Assembly (NCBI GenBank): GCA_963698645.1
Contig: CAVORP010000003.1
Span: 443,800-507,799, forward strand
Length of the DNA stretch: 64,000 bases
Direction of reading: 5' to 3'
DNA from: Ovoidimarina sp963698645
GTDB lineage: Bacteria > Pseudomonadota > Alphaproteobacteria > Rhodobacterales > Rhodobacteraceae
In this document: positions 46,368-56,228 of the stretch, piece after piece
Layout of the letters: the number at the start of each line of letters is the position of its first letter
How positions within the stretch are numbered: the first letter of the stretch is position 1
Program-made: the position numbers and the translations under genes
The notes under the pieces: generated by a model
Told to the model about the DNA's origin: nothing
What the model saw: only the letters and a program-made list of their open reading frames with translations
Database searches by the model: none

Positions 46368-47633
46368 ATGGCGATCTCCGAACCCTTCGATACCGCAACT
46401 CATCTGGAGCTTGGTCTTATGCAGGGGTTTCCGCCGCCTGCCGGTAAGCGGGTGGATCGCTTCAATGGTATGTGGGAGCCGCCATTCAATCGGTGGGCCT
46501 ACCAGAATATGCGGCGGATCTGGCCGACAGCACCTGTGCGGCCCAGCGATGCCGGTACCGCGCTGAGGCGCGAGATCGACGCTGACATCGGCAGCCTGTC
46601 GGTTCGACGCAAGGATGGCTCTCTCGCTGATTTCGAGTGCTTCCTGCGGCAGACATTCACCGACAGCCTGATCGTGGTTCACAAGGACAGGGTCGTCTAC
46701 GAGCGTTACCTCAATGGCATGACGCCGGACACGCCGCACATCATGTTCAGCTGCACCAAGTCCTTCGTCGGCCTCTTCGCATTGATGGCGATCGAAGAGG
46801 GGTTGGTCACGCGGGACACCCCGATCGTGGACATCATACCGGAACTCGACAACGGATCGGGTTTTTCCGATGCCACCTTCGGTCAGGTCCTCGACATGAC
46901 GGCATCGCTGAAATTCAGTGAGTACTATGCCGACCCCGACGCAGAGTTCCACGATTACGTCGCGGTTCTTGGGGCCGGCATCAAGGCGGTCGATTGGGAC
47001 GGACCACAGAGCCTCTATGACTATGCCAGCACACTGACCAAGCTCGAGGGGCGCGCGCATGGGTCGGTGTTCGAGTACCAGACGCCGCAGGCCGATGTCC
47101 TGAACTGGGCGGTCAGTCGACTGTTCGGTCAGAATTTCGTGACCCTGCTGGAAAACCGCCTGTGGTCAAGGCTCGGCATGACCGGCGAGGCCTATGTCCT
47201 TCTGGATGCCACGGGCAACCTCTTCGCCGGGGGTGGGCTAAACGCCACGGCAGAGGACATGGCGCGCTTTGCCGCGGCAATGCTCCGGAATGGCCGTGTG
47301 GGCGGTGACCAGATCATCCCCGAAGCGGTGATCGACACGCTTTCGCAAGGGGGGTCCACCGAAGCCTTCCTGAGGGGCCCGAGTGCGGAAGAAGACATGG
47401 CGAATGGCCATTGGAGCTATTGCGCACAATGGTGGATCAGAAACACGCCCGGGTCGGAAGCGATCATCGCGCTCGGGGTGAACGGCCAATGGATCTACAT
47501 TGACCGAAACAGGGAGGTTGCGGTCATCAAGCAATCAAGCCAGCCGGAAGCGGACAGTTGGTACTTCCACGACTATACTTGCAACGCGATGGACGCTCTG
47601 GTCCGGCATGTTGCAGGCGAGAACGTGACATAG
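46368..47633 (+). CDS. Serine hydrolase of the beta-lactamase class C / penicillin-binding fold
   Basis: 421 residues. SxxK is SCTK (Ser128, Lys131) in HIMFSCTKSFVGLFALMAIE; a YxN-like Tyr lies in DYASTLTKLEGRAHG, and the C-terminal part has WWIRNTPGSEAIIALGVNGQ. The layout resembles 6-aminohexanoate-dimer hydrolase and esterases of this fold more than true beta-lactamases. No signal peptide, so it is cytoplasmic. The ATG at 46368 follows a weak site; substrate unknown, probably a small amide or ester. Confidence 0.85.
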   Translation: MAISEPFDTATHLELGLMQGFPPPAGKRVDRFNGMWEPPFNRWAYQNMRRIWPTAPVRPSDAGTALRREIDADIGSLSVRRKDGSLADFECFLRQTFTDSLIVVHKDRVVYERYLNGMTPDTPHIMFSCTKSFVGLFALMAIEEGLVTRDTPIVDIIPELDNGSGFSDATFGQVLDMTASLKFSEYYADPDAEFHDYVAVLGAGIKAVDWDGPQSLYDYASTLTKLEGRAHGSVFEYQTPQADVLNWAVSRLFGQNFVTLLENRLWSRLGMTGEAYVLLDATGNLFAGGGLNATAEDMARFAAAMLRNGRVGGDQIIPEAVIDTLSQGGSTEAFLRGPSAEEDMANGHWSYCAQWWIRNTPGSEAIIALGVNGQWIYIDRNREVAVIKQSSQPEADSWYFHDYTCNAMDALVRHVAGENVT

Positions 47634-48008
47634 TGAGCAGGAGGACGTTGGATGCGAGCTTCGGCTCCGTCCGCTGAGCGGTCGATGACATCAGCCTCAG
47701 CCAATGTCCGCTTTCTGCCGCCGCGCCCGAACGATAAGGGCCGTTACGCTAGATCCACCGTGCTGCCACCGGCCTCTTCGCCAAGCCACATAGTTAATTA
47801 TAGCGTTGAAGAATATTGCGATGCCTGGTTCGACGGTAAGGTAGTAGCCCTCTGCGGGCGGTTATCGAGCACACCATGCCTCTATCTATGAATTGTACGA
47901 TGCCGGCTGGGTCGAGTTGCACTTCACAAATTGCAATGAACGCTCGGTTACTTCATTCAGGTCCGACGTATCAGGACTCAAGTTTGATCATTTATCTCGA
48001 GGTGACGG
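47634..48008. other. Intergenic with a diverged repeat and possible remnant of a small gene
   Basis: 47665-47735 has a diverged short repeat (CCGTCCGCTGAGCGGTCG ... AATGTCCGCTTTC). From 47795 on, two frames joined near 47835-47860 give a protein-like string (NYSVEEYCDAWFDGKVVAL, then HASIYELYDAGWVELHFTN). It may be a frameshifted small gene, but I recognise no family. Confidence 0.35.
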
Positions 48009-49083
48009 TTGGACGTTGTTGTCATCGGCGCTGGATTGTCAGGCCTTACCGCTGCAGCCGTACTTCGGGAGTTGGGTGCCGACGTTCTGGTAATCGAGGC
48101 CGAGGCGCAGATCGGAGGCCGCATTCGGGCTCTGCTTGACCCGGACAACTCTCAGTATCTGGCCGATCTGGGCCCCACATGGGTCTGGCCGAAGTATCAG
48201 CCAGTTGTTGCGAAATGGGTTACAAGAGCTGGATCTAAAGACCTTTGAGCAGTTCAACGATGGCGATGCAGTCATTCTCGGCTACGGGCCCGTACCGCTT
48301 CGTCAGCCGTTGCCCGGACAGGATGGCATGGTTCGCATAGTCGGTGGGCCCTCGGCTTTCATTGACACCCTGTCCAAACGAATTGACGCTGCGAGCATTC
48401 GCACGTCGATACCAGTGACAGGCGTTCGCGAAGACGGCTCCGAGCGGGTCAGCGTTCACCTTGGATCAGGCGAAATTATCACTGCGGAACGTATTCTTAT
48501 TTCCATTCCACTTCGAGTTGCAGCTGCGAACCTTGAAATGCCCTGGGCACCACAGGCGTTACTCGACGCGATGCGGCGCACGCCAACCTGGATGAGCACC
48601 CATGCCAAAGCGGTCGCGCTGTACGATCGGCCCTTCTGGCGGGACGCCCGCCTGGCCGGGCGCATCGCAAGCCGGACGGGCCCGCTCGTAGAAGCTCATG
48701 ACCATTCCGGCGCAAATGGCAGCCCCGCTGCGATTTTTGGCTTTATTGGCTGGCCGCCAGATATTCGGCAGCAGGACCCGTTGAGGCTCAGACAGGCAAT
48801 CCTGAGACAGCTCGCCGAGTGCTTTGGGCCATCTGCAGCGGATCCGATTGACTTAGTTTTGCAGGACTGGGCAACGAACCGGAACATCGTCACGGACATC
48901 GATCTCTCGCAACCGGCAACCCACCCGGAAGTTGGGCCAGATATTCTGAGACAGGCGCATCTCGGCGGCCGTGTCCGATTTGCTGTGTCAGAGGTATCGG
49001 AGGTCAGCCCGGGACTTATTGAGGGCGCTCTCGCAACAGGGGAGCAGGTAGCAAGAGAAGTCCAGGCCTCCGTTAGTGCCTGA
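48009..49083 (+). pseudogene. FAD-dependent amine oxidase family protein, one frameshift
   Basis: Starts at a TTG (48009) with GAGGTGA seven bases upstream. It opens with the dinucleotide fold VVVIGAGLSGLTAAAVLREL and GGRIRALLD. An extra G in the GGG near 48217 ends that frame. The second frame continues with LQELDLKTFEQF, GGPSAFIDTLSKRI, the substrate-domain core and a C-terminal FAD-contact region near GLIEGALATGEQVAREV. Joined, about 357 residues, shorter than typical monoamine oxidases. The homopolymer context allows sequencing error. Confidence 0.8.
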
Positions 49084-49112
49084 TTGAGCGCAACAGCCGA
49101 GCACTGCAGGCC

Positions 49113-49328
49113 CTATGACTCCATGGCTGCCACGAGCCTTTCGATCAGCGGGCGATATCCGGCTCCAAACAAGCGGAGATGAATAAGCGCTGGCAAGAGC
49201 TGGTAAGCGTGCCGACGGCGTTCTCTGCCCTCATCTGGCGGGCCCCGGCCATACTCTTCGCCCCAGACATAACGATCCCCTCGGGCGGCATGGACGGCGT
49301 GCAGATTTATGCGGAGCGCACATGCCAC
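49113..49328 (-). pseudogene. Fructosamine-kinase-family C-terminal remnant
   Basis: Only the last about 30 residues are convincing: HAYQLLPALIHLRLFGAGYR and PLIERLVAAMES, which match the C-terminal helix pair of fructosamine/ketosamine kinases. Upstream sequence to about 49440 shows fragments (LHAVHAARGDRYVW) but no open kinase domain. Probably a decayed gene. Confidence 0.4.
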
Positions 49329-49448
49329 GACTGGACGGGTGGGCTGGCAGCGACCACGAGGTCGAGCGACATACGCGAAGTGGGGTTCTGCCAGGTCAGG
49401 GAAGTCGGCTGGCCGCCTTATCGCTGCGGTCAGTGTTTGCGCGGATCC

Positions 49449-49985
49449 TTACGGCTGAATAAGGATACTGCCCAGCACCTCGACGTCATCACCAGTGACG
49501 CGGATTACGAGGACTTCTCCGGACCGCGTACTCTGGCCAGTGAGCGCGGAGATGTTCACCTGGTGGGTCACGAGCATCAGACGTCCCTCTGTTTCGGCGA
49601 TGAGATCGCGGGTCGCGATTGTCTGCAGATCTCTCGTCGAGAAGTCCCGGAAGAACGAGTTGAGCGGCGAGGCCTCTGTAACAGGTCCTAATCCAAGGAG
49701 CTCGGCCGTTTTGCGAGTTCGGCACCATTGACTACTGAGCACAGCATCGAAGGTGATGCCCCGCTCGCGCAAGGCGGCTCCGATGGCTCGGGCCTGGGCC
49801 CGGCCGCGCTCATCGAGGTTCCGCTGGGTCGAACAGTCGCCAATAGTCAGGTTGGCGGGATCGCCCTTGCCAGGTGCCAGAGCGTGGCGCATGATCGCGA
49901 TTGCGCCCGGCTCAGAGAAGGCGTCCCAGCTGTTCGCCTGGGCGACACCGGGCAGGAATAGAAGAAGAACTGCTAACCAACGCAT
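49449..49985 (-). CDS. Exported histidine phosphatase family protein
   Basis: 178 residues: Sec signal peptide (MRWLAVLLLFLPGVAQA), then the catalytic IMRHALAPG motif (the RHG-type His), SSQWCRTRKTAELLGLG and VTHQVNISALTG with the second His. Periplasmic. Members remove phosphate from small molecules or proteins; unknown here. Its promoter region is shared with the plus-strand vWA gene. Confidence 0.86.
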   Translation of the reverse strand: MRWLAVLLLFLPGVAQANSWDAFSEPGAIAIMRHALAPGKGDPANLTIGDCSTQRNLDERGRAQARAIGAALRERGITFDAVLSSQWCRTRKTAELLGLGPVTEASPLNSFFRDFSTRDLQTIATRDLIAETEGRLMLVTHQVNISALTGQSTRSGEVLVIRVTGDDVEVLGSILIQP

Positions 49986-50148
49986 GGGCGGAAGGTATGA
50001 CGAATTGTTGGGGCGTCGAGTCCTATCTGCCGCTTGGGCTGAGCTTATGCGATCTGCCGTTAGTTGGGCCGCTTTGGAAAGGAGCTCTCACCAGCCAACC
50101 TGACTTTGGACGCTTCCCATGGAGTGAAGATACGCTACCATTTCGGGC

Positions 50149-50850
50149 ATGCGCATTTTAGCCGTCCTGATTTTCTTACTCGCTCTGCCTGCCCTCGCTG
50201 AAGAGGTGGAGCTTGAACTTGTTCTCCTCGCAGACGCCTCCGGTTCGATTACAGAGGCCGAAATCGAATTCCAGCGCCAGGGCTACGCTGACGCGATAAC
50301 CGATCCTCGCGTGCTGTCGGCCATCCAGAACTCAGCCTACGGCGCCATTGCGGTCACGTATGTCGAGTGGGCTGCAAATACGGCGGTTGTTGTAGGCTGG
50401 ACCAGGATCGATGGGCTGGAAAGCGCACGGTCTTTTGGCGACGCGTTGATCGTACCACCCAGGCAAGCCTATGGGCGCAACGCGATCGGCGCAGCCCTCC
50501 TTGATGGGAAGAGGCTCATCGAGCGCAACGAGTTCGAAGGCTGGCGCAAGGTCATAGATTTTTCAGGCGACAGCCCGAACAGTTACTCCGGGCCATCAAT
50601 TTCGTCAGCGAGAGACGAAGTGGTTTCAGCCGGTATCACGATCAATGGTCTCCCGATCCTTTGCCGCTTCTGCGACACCCCCGCTCGGTTTCCGAACCTC
50701 GCCGAGGTGTACGAGGAACGGATCATCGGTGGGATCGGCGCCTTCGTCGTAACAGCCACAAGCGAGGACGATCTTGCAGAAGCAATCCGGCGCAAACTGA
50801 TCCTGGAAATCTCAGGTCTCCAGCCTTCTGAAAAAGTCGCGTCCAGGTGA
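50149..50850 (+). CDS. DUF1194 protein, exported von Willebrand A domain
   Basis: 233 residues. Signal peptide MRILAVLIFLLALPALA, then a vWA domain with the MIDAS motif DASGS (Asp29) and later IDFSGDSPNSYSGP. DUF1194 is common in Rhodobacteraceae; divalent-metal-dependent protein binding in the periplasm is expected, partner unknown. Four Cys-like residues in LPILCRFCDTPARF may form a disulphide. Confidence 0.88.
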   Translation: MRILAVLIFLLALPALAEEVELELVLLADASGSITEAEIEFQRQGYADAITDPRVLSAIQNSAYGAIAVTYVEWAANTAVVVGWTRIDGLESARSFGDALIVPPRQAYGRNAIGAALLDGKRLIERNEFEGWRKVIDFSGDSPNSYSGPSISSARDEVVSAGITINGLPILCRFCDTPARFPNLAEVYEERIIGGIGAFVVTATSEDDLAEAIRRKLILEISGLQPSEKVASR

Positions 50851-50989
50851 GCCCTGGTGCGAAAGAGATGGTTGGGCATGTTCTGACTGTGCGCCTGCGG
50901 GTTTAGAAGCTCGCGTGAGACAGGCCATAGTAAGCACAGAAACAGCTCGGTTATATTTGGGGCTGAGCTAACCGCAGGAGGATAACAAG

Positions 50990-51649
50990 ATGGCTACATA
51001 TCTCGTCACAGGTGCCAACAAGGGCATCGGTCTTCAGATCTGCGATCAGCTTGCCGCACGAGGTGACGAGGTGATCGCTGTGTGTCGCAGTTCCAGCGCT
51101 GACCTTCGCGATCTTGGCCTCAGTATCATCGAGGAAATCGACGTAAGCGAGCCTGAGGCAGTGTTGCGCCTGAAATCCGAGCTCGGGGATAAGAAGATAG
51201 ACGTGTTGCTAAACAATGCCGGCATTCTCCATGGCGACAGCTTTGGCAACCTGAACTACGAAGATATGCTCCTGCAATTTCGGGTTAATTCCCTTGGGCC
51301 ATTGCGGGTGACCGAAGCGCTGGCAGACAACATTGTCGACGGCGGAAAAGTAGGAATTGTTTCCAGCCGGGTTGGCTCGATCGCGGATAACGGCTCGGGC
51401 GGGTACTACGGTTATCGCGCCTCCAAGGCTGCTGTTAACCAGATTGGCATGAACCTGACGCATGAGCTTAAGCCCAGAGGCATCGCAGTGGCGCTTCTGC
51501 ATCCCGGGATGGTGGCGACCACAATGACCGGCGGCCAGGGTATCGATCCGGCCAAGGCCGCAGGCGGGCTTATCGACCGCATGGACGCACTGACGCTCGA
51601 GACAAGCGGTCACTTCTGGCATGCTGAGGGCTATGAGCTTCCCTGGTAG
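50990..51649 (+). CDS. Short-chain dehydrogenase/reductase
   Basis: 219 residues, classical SDR: cofactor motif TGANKGIG (7-14), NNAG (75-78), and the active-site YxxxK as Tyr142 and Lys146 (YRASK). AGGAGG lies 9 bases before the ATG. The short length and the LLHPGMVATTMTGG segment match the C-factor-like group. Substrate unknown. Confidence 0.9.
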   Translation: MATYLVTGANKGIGLQICDQLAARGDEVIAVCRSSSADLRDLGLSIIEEIDVSEPEAVLRLKSELGDKKIDVLLNNAGILHGDSFGNLNYEDMLLQFRVNSLGPLRVTEALADNIVDGGKVGIVSSRVGSIADNGSGGYYGYRASKAAVNQIGMNLTHELKPRGIAVALLHPGMVATTMTGGQGIDPAKAAGGLIDRMDALTLETSGHFWHAEGYELPW

Positions 51650-51850
51650 GACGCGAACCCTTTGAGGATGGTTGGACGATGGCACCCACTCGATGGACGC
51701 GTCCGGGCCGATACGCCGTGCCCCCTTCAGTCCGGGCCTGATTGCGAGCAATTTTGTTTCCTGTAAGCGGCGTGCTTGCGCCCCGAAAGCACGCCACGTA
51801 GGAAGTCTCAGCCGGCACCACTTCTAAGAAATACTGGGAGATCACCGACA

Positions 51851-52450
51851 ATGTGGGAAGCTCGTTACGCCGACGCGGACGGCTATCTTTTCGGGGAAGC
51901 ACCGGCGCAAATGCTCATCGAAAACCCTTGGATAACAGATGGAGCGGACACCTGTCTTTGCGTCGCCGACGGCGAGGGGCGAAACGGCAATTGGCTCGCG
52001 GGGCAGGGCCTCTCGGTAACCAGCTTTGACCTCTCACCAACGGCAGTGGAGCGCGCGCACCTGCTTGCCACAAAGGCAGGTGTCAGCATTGACGCTCATG
52101 TCAGCGACTGGGAAGGCTGGGACTGGTCACAGTCGTTTGATCTTGTCGTTGCGGTCTTCGTTCAATTCATGGGGCCAGAAGCGCGGGTGCGTCAGTTCGA
52201 GACACTGCGCGAAGCCGTGCGACCGAGCGGGCGGTTGGTTCTCCACGGATATACGCCAGAGCAAGTGAAACTCGGCACCGGCGGTCCACCCTATCCGGAG
52301 AACATGTACACCCCCGAGTTGCTCCATGACGCCTTCGGCGACTGGCGCGTACTTCGGCTGGCAGCCTACGAGCGTGAAGTGCAGGAGGGTCGTGGCCATT
52401 CCGGCCATTCCGCTCTGATCGATCTGGTGGCAGAAAGACCGGTCGCCTGA
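51851..52450 (+). CDS. SAM-dependent methyltransferase, TehB-like
   Basis: 199 residues, class I Rossmann methyltransferase. Starts MWEARYADADGYLFG, close to TehB-type proteins that begin with a W/FGTEPN-like motif. The SAM-binding region is CVADGEGRNGNWLAGQG and VTSFDLSPTAVERA. GGGAGA lies 8 bases before the ATG at 51851, and upstream in-frame codons are rejected. Possible roles include detoxification of tellurite or other oxyanions, or small-molecule methylation. Confidence 0.87.
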   Translation: MWEARYADADGYLFGEAPAQMLIENPWITDGADTCLCVADGEGRNGNWLAGQGLSVTSFDLSPTAVERAHLLATKAGVSIDAHVSDWEGWDWSQSFDLVVAVFVQFMGPEARVRQFETLREAVRPSGRLVLHGYTPEQVKLGTGGPPYPENMYTPELLHDAFGDWRVLRLAAYEREVQEGRGHSGHSALIDLVAERPVA

Positions 52451-52750
52451 GTTGGGGCAGGCCCGTCCCGAAATGAGCGTCCGCCAACGGTAATTGCGGT
52501 TCGCGTAGGGGCCGTTTTGTTAGCTGTGAGCCGCGTTGCTGCATTCGGGCCATGCTGCCAACCTATCCTGATCCCTTGAATGGCTTCATCGGCCGTATGT
52601 GCCGCGGCAAGATCGTGATGACGAAGCGCAAGCCCAGTTCTTTTGCTATGGTATTTCTGCCATCCATGTAGAGGCATAGCTTCCGAAAATGAGTGATAGT
52701 GCTTACAACCAGCTGGCTGTTGCGATCGACTGAACCTGCGTGGACAGCGG
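52451..52750. other. Intergenic, no gene seen
   Basis: Nothing convincing on either strand; presumably the promoter of the lytic transglycosylase lies at the right end. Confidence 0.4.
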
Positions 52751-53932
52751 ATGCGAGAAAGCAAATTGCAGAGGTGCATAGGGGTGGTTCTAAGCAGACG
52801 GGACATTACGTTTGGTTTGGTGGCCTTCGGGTTGGTTGGCTGTTCCAACTCAGAGCCGCTGAGGCGGGCCGGAACGGTGTCGTCCTCTGAACTTCCGGAC
52901 GACCTGCGACCGGTCGCCAACCCGGGGTACGATGCGTGGGTCGCCAGCTTCCGGTCCCGCGCTTCCAGTCAAGGGTTCTCCGGGGAGTTGATTTCGTCGG
53001 CCTTCAGGGGCACCGGATATCTGCCGGGCGTGGTTAAGCGGGATCGCAATCAGGTGGAGCAGCGGCGAACCCTCGAGGATTATCTGTCGATCGCCGCCTC
53101 TGAAGAGCGCCTCAAGAAGGGGCGCATGGCATACGCCCGCAACAGGGCAACGCTGGCAGCCATAGAACGCACCTACGGTGTCGATGCGCATATTGTTACC
53201 GCCATCTGGGGCCTCGAGAGCTTTTTCGGTGAAAGGCGTGGACTTGTTCCGGTCGTCTCATCGACCTCCACACTCGCTTATGATGGGCGGAGGGGGCGAT
53301 TCTTCGAACGGCAACTTGTCGCAGCGCTTCAGATTCTGAGAGACGGCCACGTTGCACCGCGGAATCTGGTCGGCAGCTGGGCTGGCGCGATGGGACATAC
53401 GCAGTTCATCCCGACTTCTTATCTCTCGTACGCGGTGGACTTCACAGGTGATGGTCGCAGCGACATCTGGTCAGAGGACCCAAGCGACGCCCTTGCGTCT
53501 ACGGCGAAGTATCTGTCCGGAAACGGCTGGAGACATGGTCTCCGGTGGGGGGGCGAGGTCGGCACAGCTACACCTCGTGGAAACGTAATTCAGCCGCAGG
53601 CGGGCGGTCCGTCGTTTTCCGTCACTCAGAATTTCCGCGCCATCAAGCGGTACAACAATTCAGATTTGTACGCGATCGGCGTGGGTCACCTCGCCGATCG
53701 TATTGCGGGCGGACCGCCGCTTCGGGGAAGATTTCCACCAGATGCGAAGGGAATGACAAAAGAGGACCGGGTCGAGCTCCAGCGGCGTCTGACCTTGAAA
53801 GGCTTCGACACCGGGGGCAGCGACGGGGTCATAGGCCCGAAAACTCTTGATGCCATCAGGGCCTATCAGACAAATCAGGGACTGGCTGTGACAGGAGAAC
53901 CGTCGCTGGAGCTGCTGCAACGGTTGAAGTAG
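52751..53932 (+). CDS. Lytic murein transglycosylase, MltB-type, with C-terminal peptidoglycan-binding domain
   Basis: 393 residues. A lipobox (VAFGLVGC, Cys31) follows a basic N-terminus, so it is an outer-membrane-type lipoprotein facing the periplasm. The catalytic domain (60-310) has the Glu of AIWGLESFFG (Glu156) and GAMGHTQFIPTSYL. The last 60 residues are a PG_binding_1 domain (LQRRLTLKGFDTGGSDGVIG). It cuts glycan strands with 1,6-anhydro ends. ThpR follows 23 bp later. Confidence 0.92.
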   Translation: MRESKLQRCIGVVLSRRDITFGLVAFGLVGCSNSEPLRRAGTVSSSELPDDLRPVANPGYDAWVASFRSRASSQGFSGELISSAFRGTGYLPGVVKRDRNQVEQRRTLEDYLSIAASEERLKKGRMAYARNRATLAAIERTYGVDAHIVTAIWGLESFFGERRGLVPVVSSTSTLAYDGRRGRFFERQLVAALQILRDGHVAPRNLVGSWAGAMGHTQFIPTSYLSYAVDFTGDGRSDIWSEDPSDALASTAKYLSGNGWRHGLRWGGEVGTATPRGNVIQPQAGGPSFSVTQNFRAIKRYNNSDLYAIGVGHLADRIAGGPPLRGRFPPDAKGMTKEDRVELQRRLTLKGFDTGGSDGVIGPKTLDAIRAYQTNQGLAVTGEPSLELLQRLK

Positions 53933-53955
53933 CAAGAAACGCAAAGGACGAGGCT

Positions 53956-54531
53956 ATGCGGGTCTTTGTGGCAATCGATCTCCTGGATCTTGTGCGCGAC
54001 GAGGTTGAGGTCTTGCAGCACGCGCTCTCTGCCGGTCGGCTGCTCCCGCCGGAGAACTTTCACCTGACATTGAGCTTTCTGGGGGACCAGCCTGACGAAG
54101 CGCTCGAGGACGCGCACGAAGCTCTGTCATCCATGCGCCTCCCGGCATTTGACCTGCAGCTGGCCGGTGTCGGCGCTTTCGGCGAACGGTCGCCGAATTT
54201 GATCTTCGCGGACGTATTGCGCTGCGATCCGCTCAGAGACCTGGAGCAGCGAATAATCCGAAAGCTGAGGAACGCCGGGCTGGACTTTCAGAAGCAGCGA
54301 TTTCGTCCGCACGTAACGATCGCACGCCTGCCGAAGGCTTTGTCGGCCTTCGAACTGGCCCGGGTTCGCGAGTACCTTGCCGACCACGCGGCATTTCGCA
54401 GCTCATGCTTCCGAGTGGGGAGCTTTGTGATGTATCAGTCAACCCTGATGCCCGGTTCGGCACGGCATGAGGTCCTTGCAAGATACGAACTGCTGGACGC
54501 CCAGGACAACGTTCCAGGCTTTTCGACCTAG
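53956..54531 (+). CDS. thpR: RNA 2',3'-cyclic phosphodiesterase
   Basis: 191 residues of the 2H phosphoesterase superfamily with both HxTx motifs, HLTL (His36) and HVTI (His119). MRVFVAIDLLD and ENFHLTLSFLGD match the ThpR/LigT family. It opens 2',3'-cyclic phosphate RNA ends. Probably cotranscribed with the transglycosylase. Confidence 0.92.
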   Translation: MRVFVAIDLLDLVRDEVEVLQHALSAGRLLPPENFHLTLSFLGDQPDEALEDAHEALSSMRLPAFDLQLAGVGAFGERSPNLIFADVLRCDPLRDLEQRIIRKLRNAGLDFQKQRFRPHVTIARLPKALSAFELARVREYLADHAAFRSSCFRVGSFVMYQSTLMPGSARHEVLARYELLDAQDNVPGFST

Positions 54532-54614
54532 ATACGCGCGAACGCGATTGACATTTCTCATCGCAGACTCTTTTCGAGCTGAGAGCGTGTTATGCGATTT
54601 TTCGCATTGTCGGT

Positions 54615-54976
54615 TCAGGCACTGGTGCAGCCCAAACTCAAAAGTGGACAGGTAGGGATCAAACCGAACGGAAGCCTCTTCCTGCGACGCGGACATCAGA
54701 TAAAATCGGCGAAGTGTCCGCGCTGAGCTCAAGCCAGGCGCAACCGGCCAGTTTTCTCTTCGTTTCCTGGCGCCAGTGACTACGGTGAACCTGCTTTGCA
54801 TCGAAACCGATTGGAAAAACCGATGACTCGCTATCACCCCTTGCTCGTCGCTCTGCACTGGCTCATCGCTCTGCTGATAATTGTGGCATTGGTTTTTGGC
54901 AGCTTACGTTTGTCCGAGATGCCAAATGATGATCCGGGAAAGCTCTTTGCCCTGCATGCACATATGAGTATCGGCA
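54615..54976 (+). repeat. Region duplicated at 6562-6926 (copy 2, intact)
   Basis: Starts at TTCAGGCACTGGTGCAG and includes the upstream region and first 50 codons of the b561 gene. Here the gene continues normally, so this is the original copy and 6562-6926 the truncated duplicate. Confidence 0.8.
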
Positions 54977-55356
54977 TTGCGGTGCTTTTTCTTATGCTGG
55001 TCCGTCTCGCTCTACGCACCTTTTCAGAGAGGCCGCCACATGCCAGCACCGGCAACCTTCTGGCCGACAGGCTAGGTGTCATAACGCACTGGCTTTTCTA
55101 CCTGCTTATCTTCGCTATGGCGGGCTCCGGTCTGGCGACTGCAATTTTGGCAGGCCTGCCATCCATAGTATTCGGCGGATCCGGTGACCCTTTGCCTGAA
55201 GACTTCAGTATCTACCCGCCGCGGATTGCTCACGGGATAATCGCGACGTTGATCGGACTGCTTCTGCTGCTGCATGTCGCTGCGGCGCTATATCATCAAT
55301 TTGTCCGCAAAGATGCTCTGTTCAGCCGAATGTGGTTCGGAAACCGACACAGATAA
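54823..55356 (+). CDS. Cytochrome b561 family protein
   Basis: 177 residues, four transmembrane helices with His ligands in helix 1 (HPLLVALHWLIALL), helix 2 (HAHMSIGIAVLF), helix 3 (ITHWLFYLLIFAM) and helix 4 (LHVAAALYHQFV). A di-haem quinol or superoxide oxidase of the bacterial b561 type. The ATG at 54823 matches the duplicated copy; an earlier in-frame start adds only nine polar residues. Confidence 0.9.
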   Translation: MTRYHPLLVALHWLIALLIIVALVFGSLRLSEMPNDDPGKLFALHAHMSIGIAVLFLMLVRLALRTFSERPPHASTGNLLADRLGVITHWLFYLLIFAMAGSGLATAILAGLPSIVFGGSGDPLPEDFSIYPPRIAHGIIATLIGLLLLLHVAAALYHQFVRKDALFSRMWFGNRHR

Positions 55357-55706
55357 CTGTGCGGCGCCCTGAATATGAGAGTGCCAAGATGGAGCGTCGT
55401 TTCAGGTGTCTCGTATTGCTTTTGACGTCTTGGAAGCTCGCTGAAGCGGCTGTTAGTTGAACCCGTGAAGCTGCCAGTTGGAGCTCATTGCAACCACTCA
55501 CGAGTGCAGAGGCTGGCGCCGGCGTTTGGAGCGACGACAACGGGATCTGACTCTAGATCTCAGAGCGCGCTGGGCGGATTTGCCGCTGGATAAGCGAGCT
55601 CTTGGGCGAAGTATGGCCGGTACAGAAGGCAGCGAAGGAGGCAGCATGCACGCCCGTTGATCTGAAAGCCGCGATCATTCGTAGATAGTGTATGGGGGTT
55701 CCGGAA
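55357..55706. other. Intergenic between cytochrome b561 and glutathione peroxidase
   Basis: 350 bp with no convincing gene or structured element. Confidence 0.4.
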
Positions 55707-56228
55707 ATGCTTCGATCATTCATCCTTCTAATTGCTCTGGCTTTCGGCAATCAGGCCTCCGCGCTTGATCTCGAAGCGCCCTTTGGGTCAATCGATGGCG
55801 GAGAATTTTCCCTATCGGATTGGCAAGGTAAACCCATCCTGATTGTAAACACGGCGTCGCGATGCGCTTTCACCCGGCAGTACCGGGGTCTTCAGGATCT
55901 CTATGACAGGTATCGAGAGTTCGGTCTGATTGTGATTGCGGTACCGTCAAATGACTTCCGACAGGAACTCGGAAGCGACGAGGAAGTGAAAGACTTCTGC
56001 GAACTCCAATACGGCATCGACATGCCGATGACAACAATCACACAGGTGAGGGGGTCGTCGGCTCACCCGTTCTACCGATCCCTTCGCGAGGAAGTCGGGT
56101 TCGTGCCAGTCTGGAACTTCAACAAGGTCCTGATCGGCCCAGATGGCGAGCTCGTCCAGACCTTCGGATCAGGTGTCCAACCACTCTCCCCCGTACTCAC
56201 CGCTGAAATCGACGCTCTGCTGAAGTGA
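55707..56228 (+). CDS. Glutathione peroxidase family protein, exported
   Basis: 173 residues. N-terminal signal peptide (SFILLIALAFGNQASA), then the thiol peroxidase fold with Cys53 in place of Sec (NTASRCAFT), VPSNDFRQELGS, and the Trp of the catalytic tetrad in FVPVWNFNKVLIG. It reduces hydrogen or lipid peroxides, probably with thioredoxin-like donors, in the periplasm. The ATG at 55707 is preferred over 55692 because GGGGG is then 9-14 bases upstream. Confidence 0.9.
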   Translation: MLRSFILLIALAFGNQASALDLEAPFGSIDGGEFSLSDWQGKPILIVNTASRCAFTRQYRGLQDLYDRYREFGLIVIAVPSNDFRQELGSDEEVKDFCELQYGIDMPMTTITQVRGSSAHPFYRSLREEVGFVPVWNFNKVLIGPDGELVQTFGSGVQPLSPVLTAEIDALLK

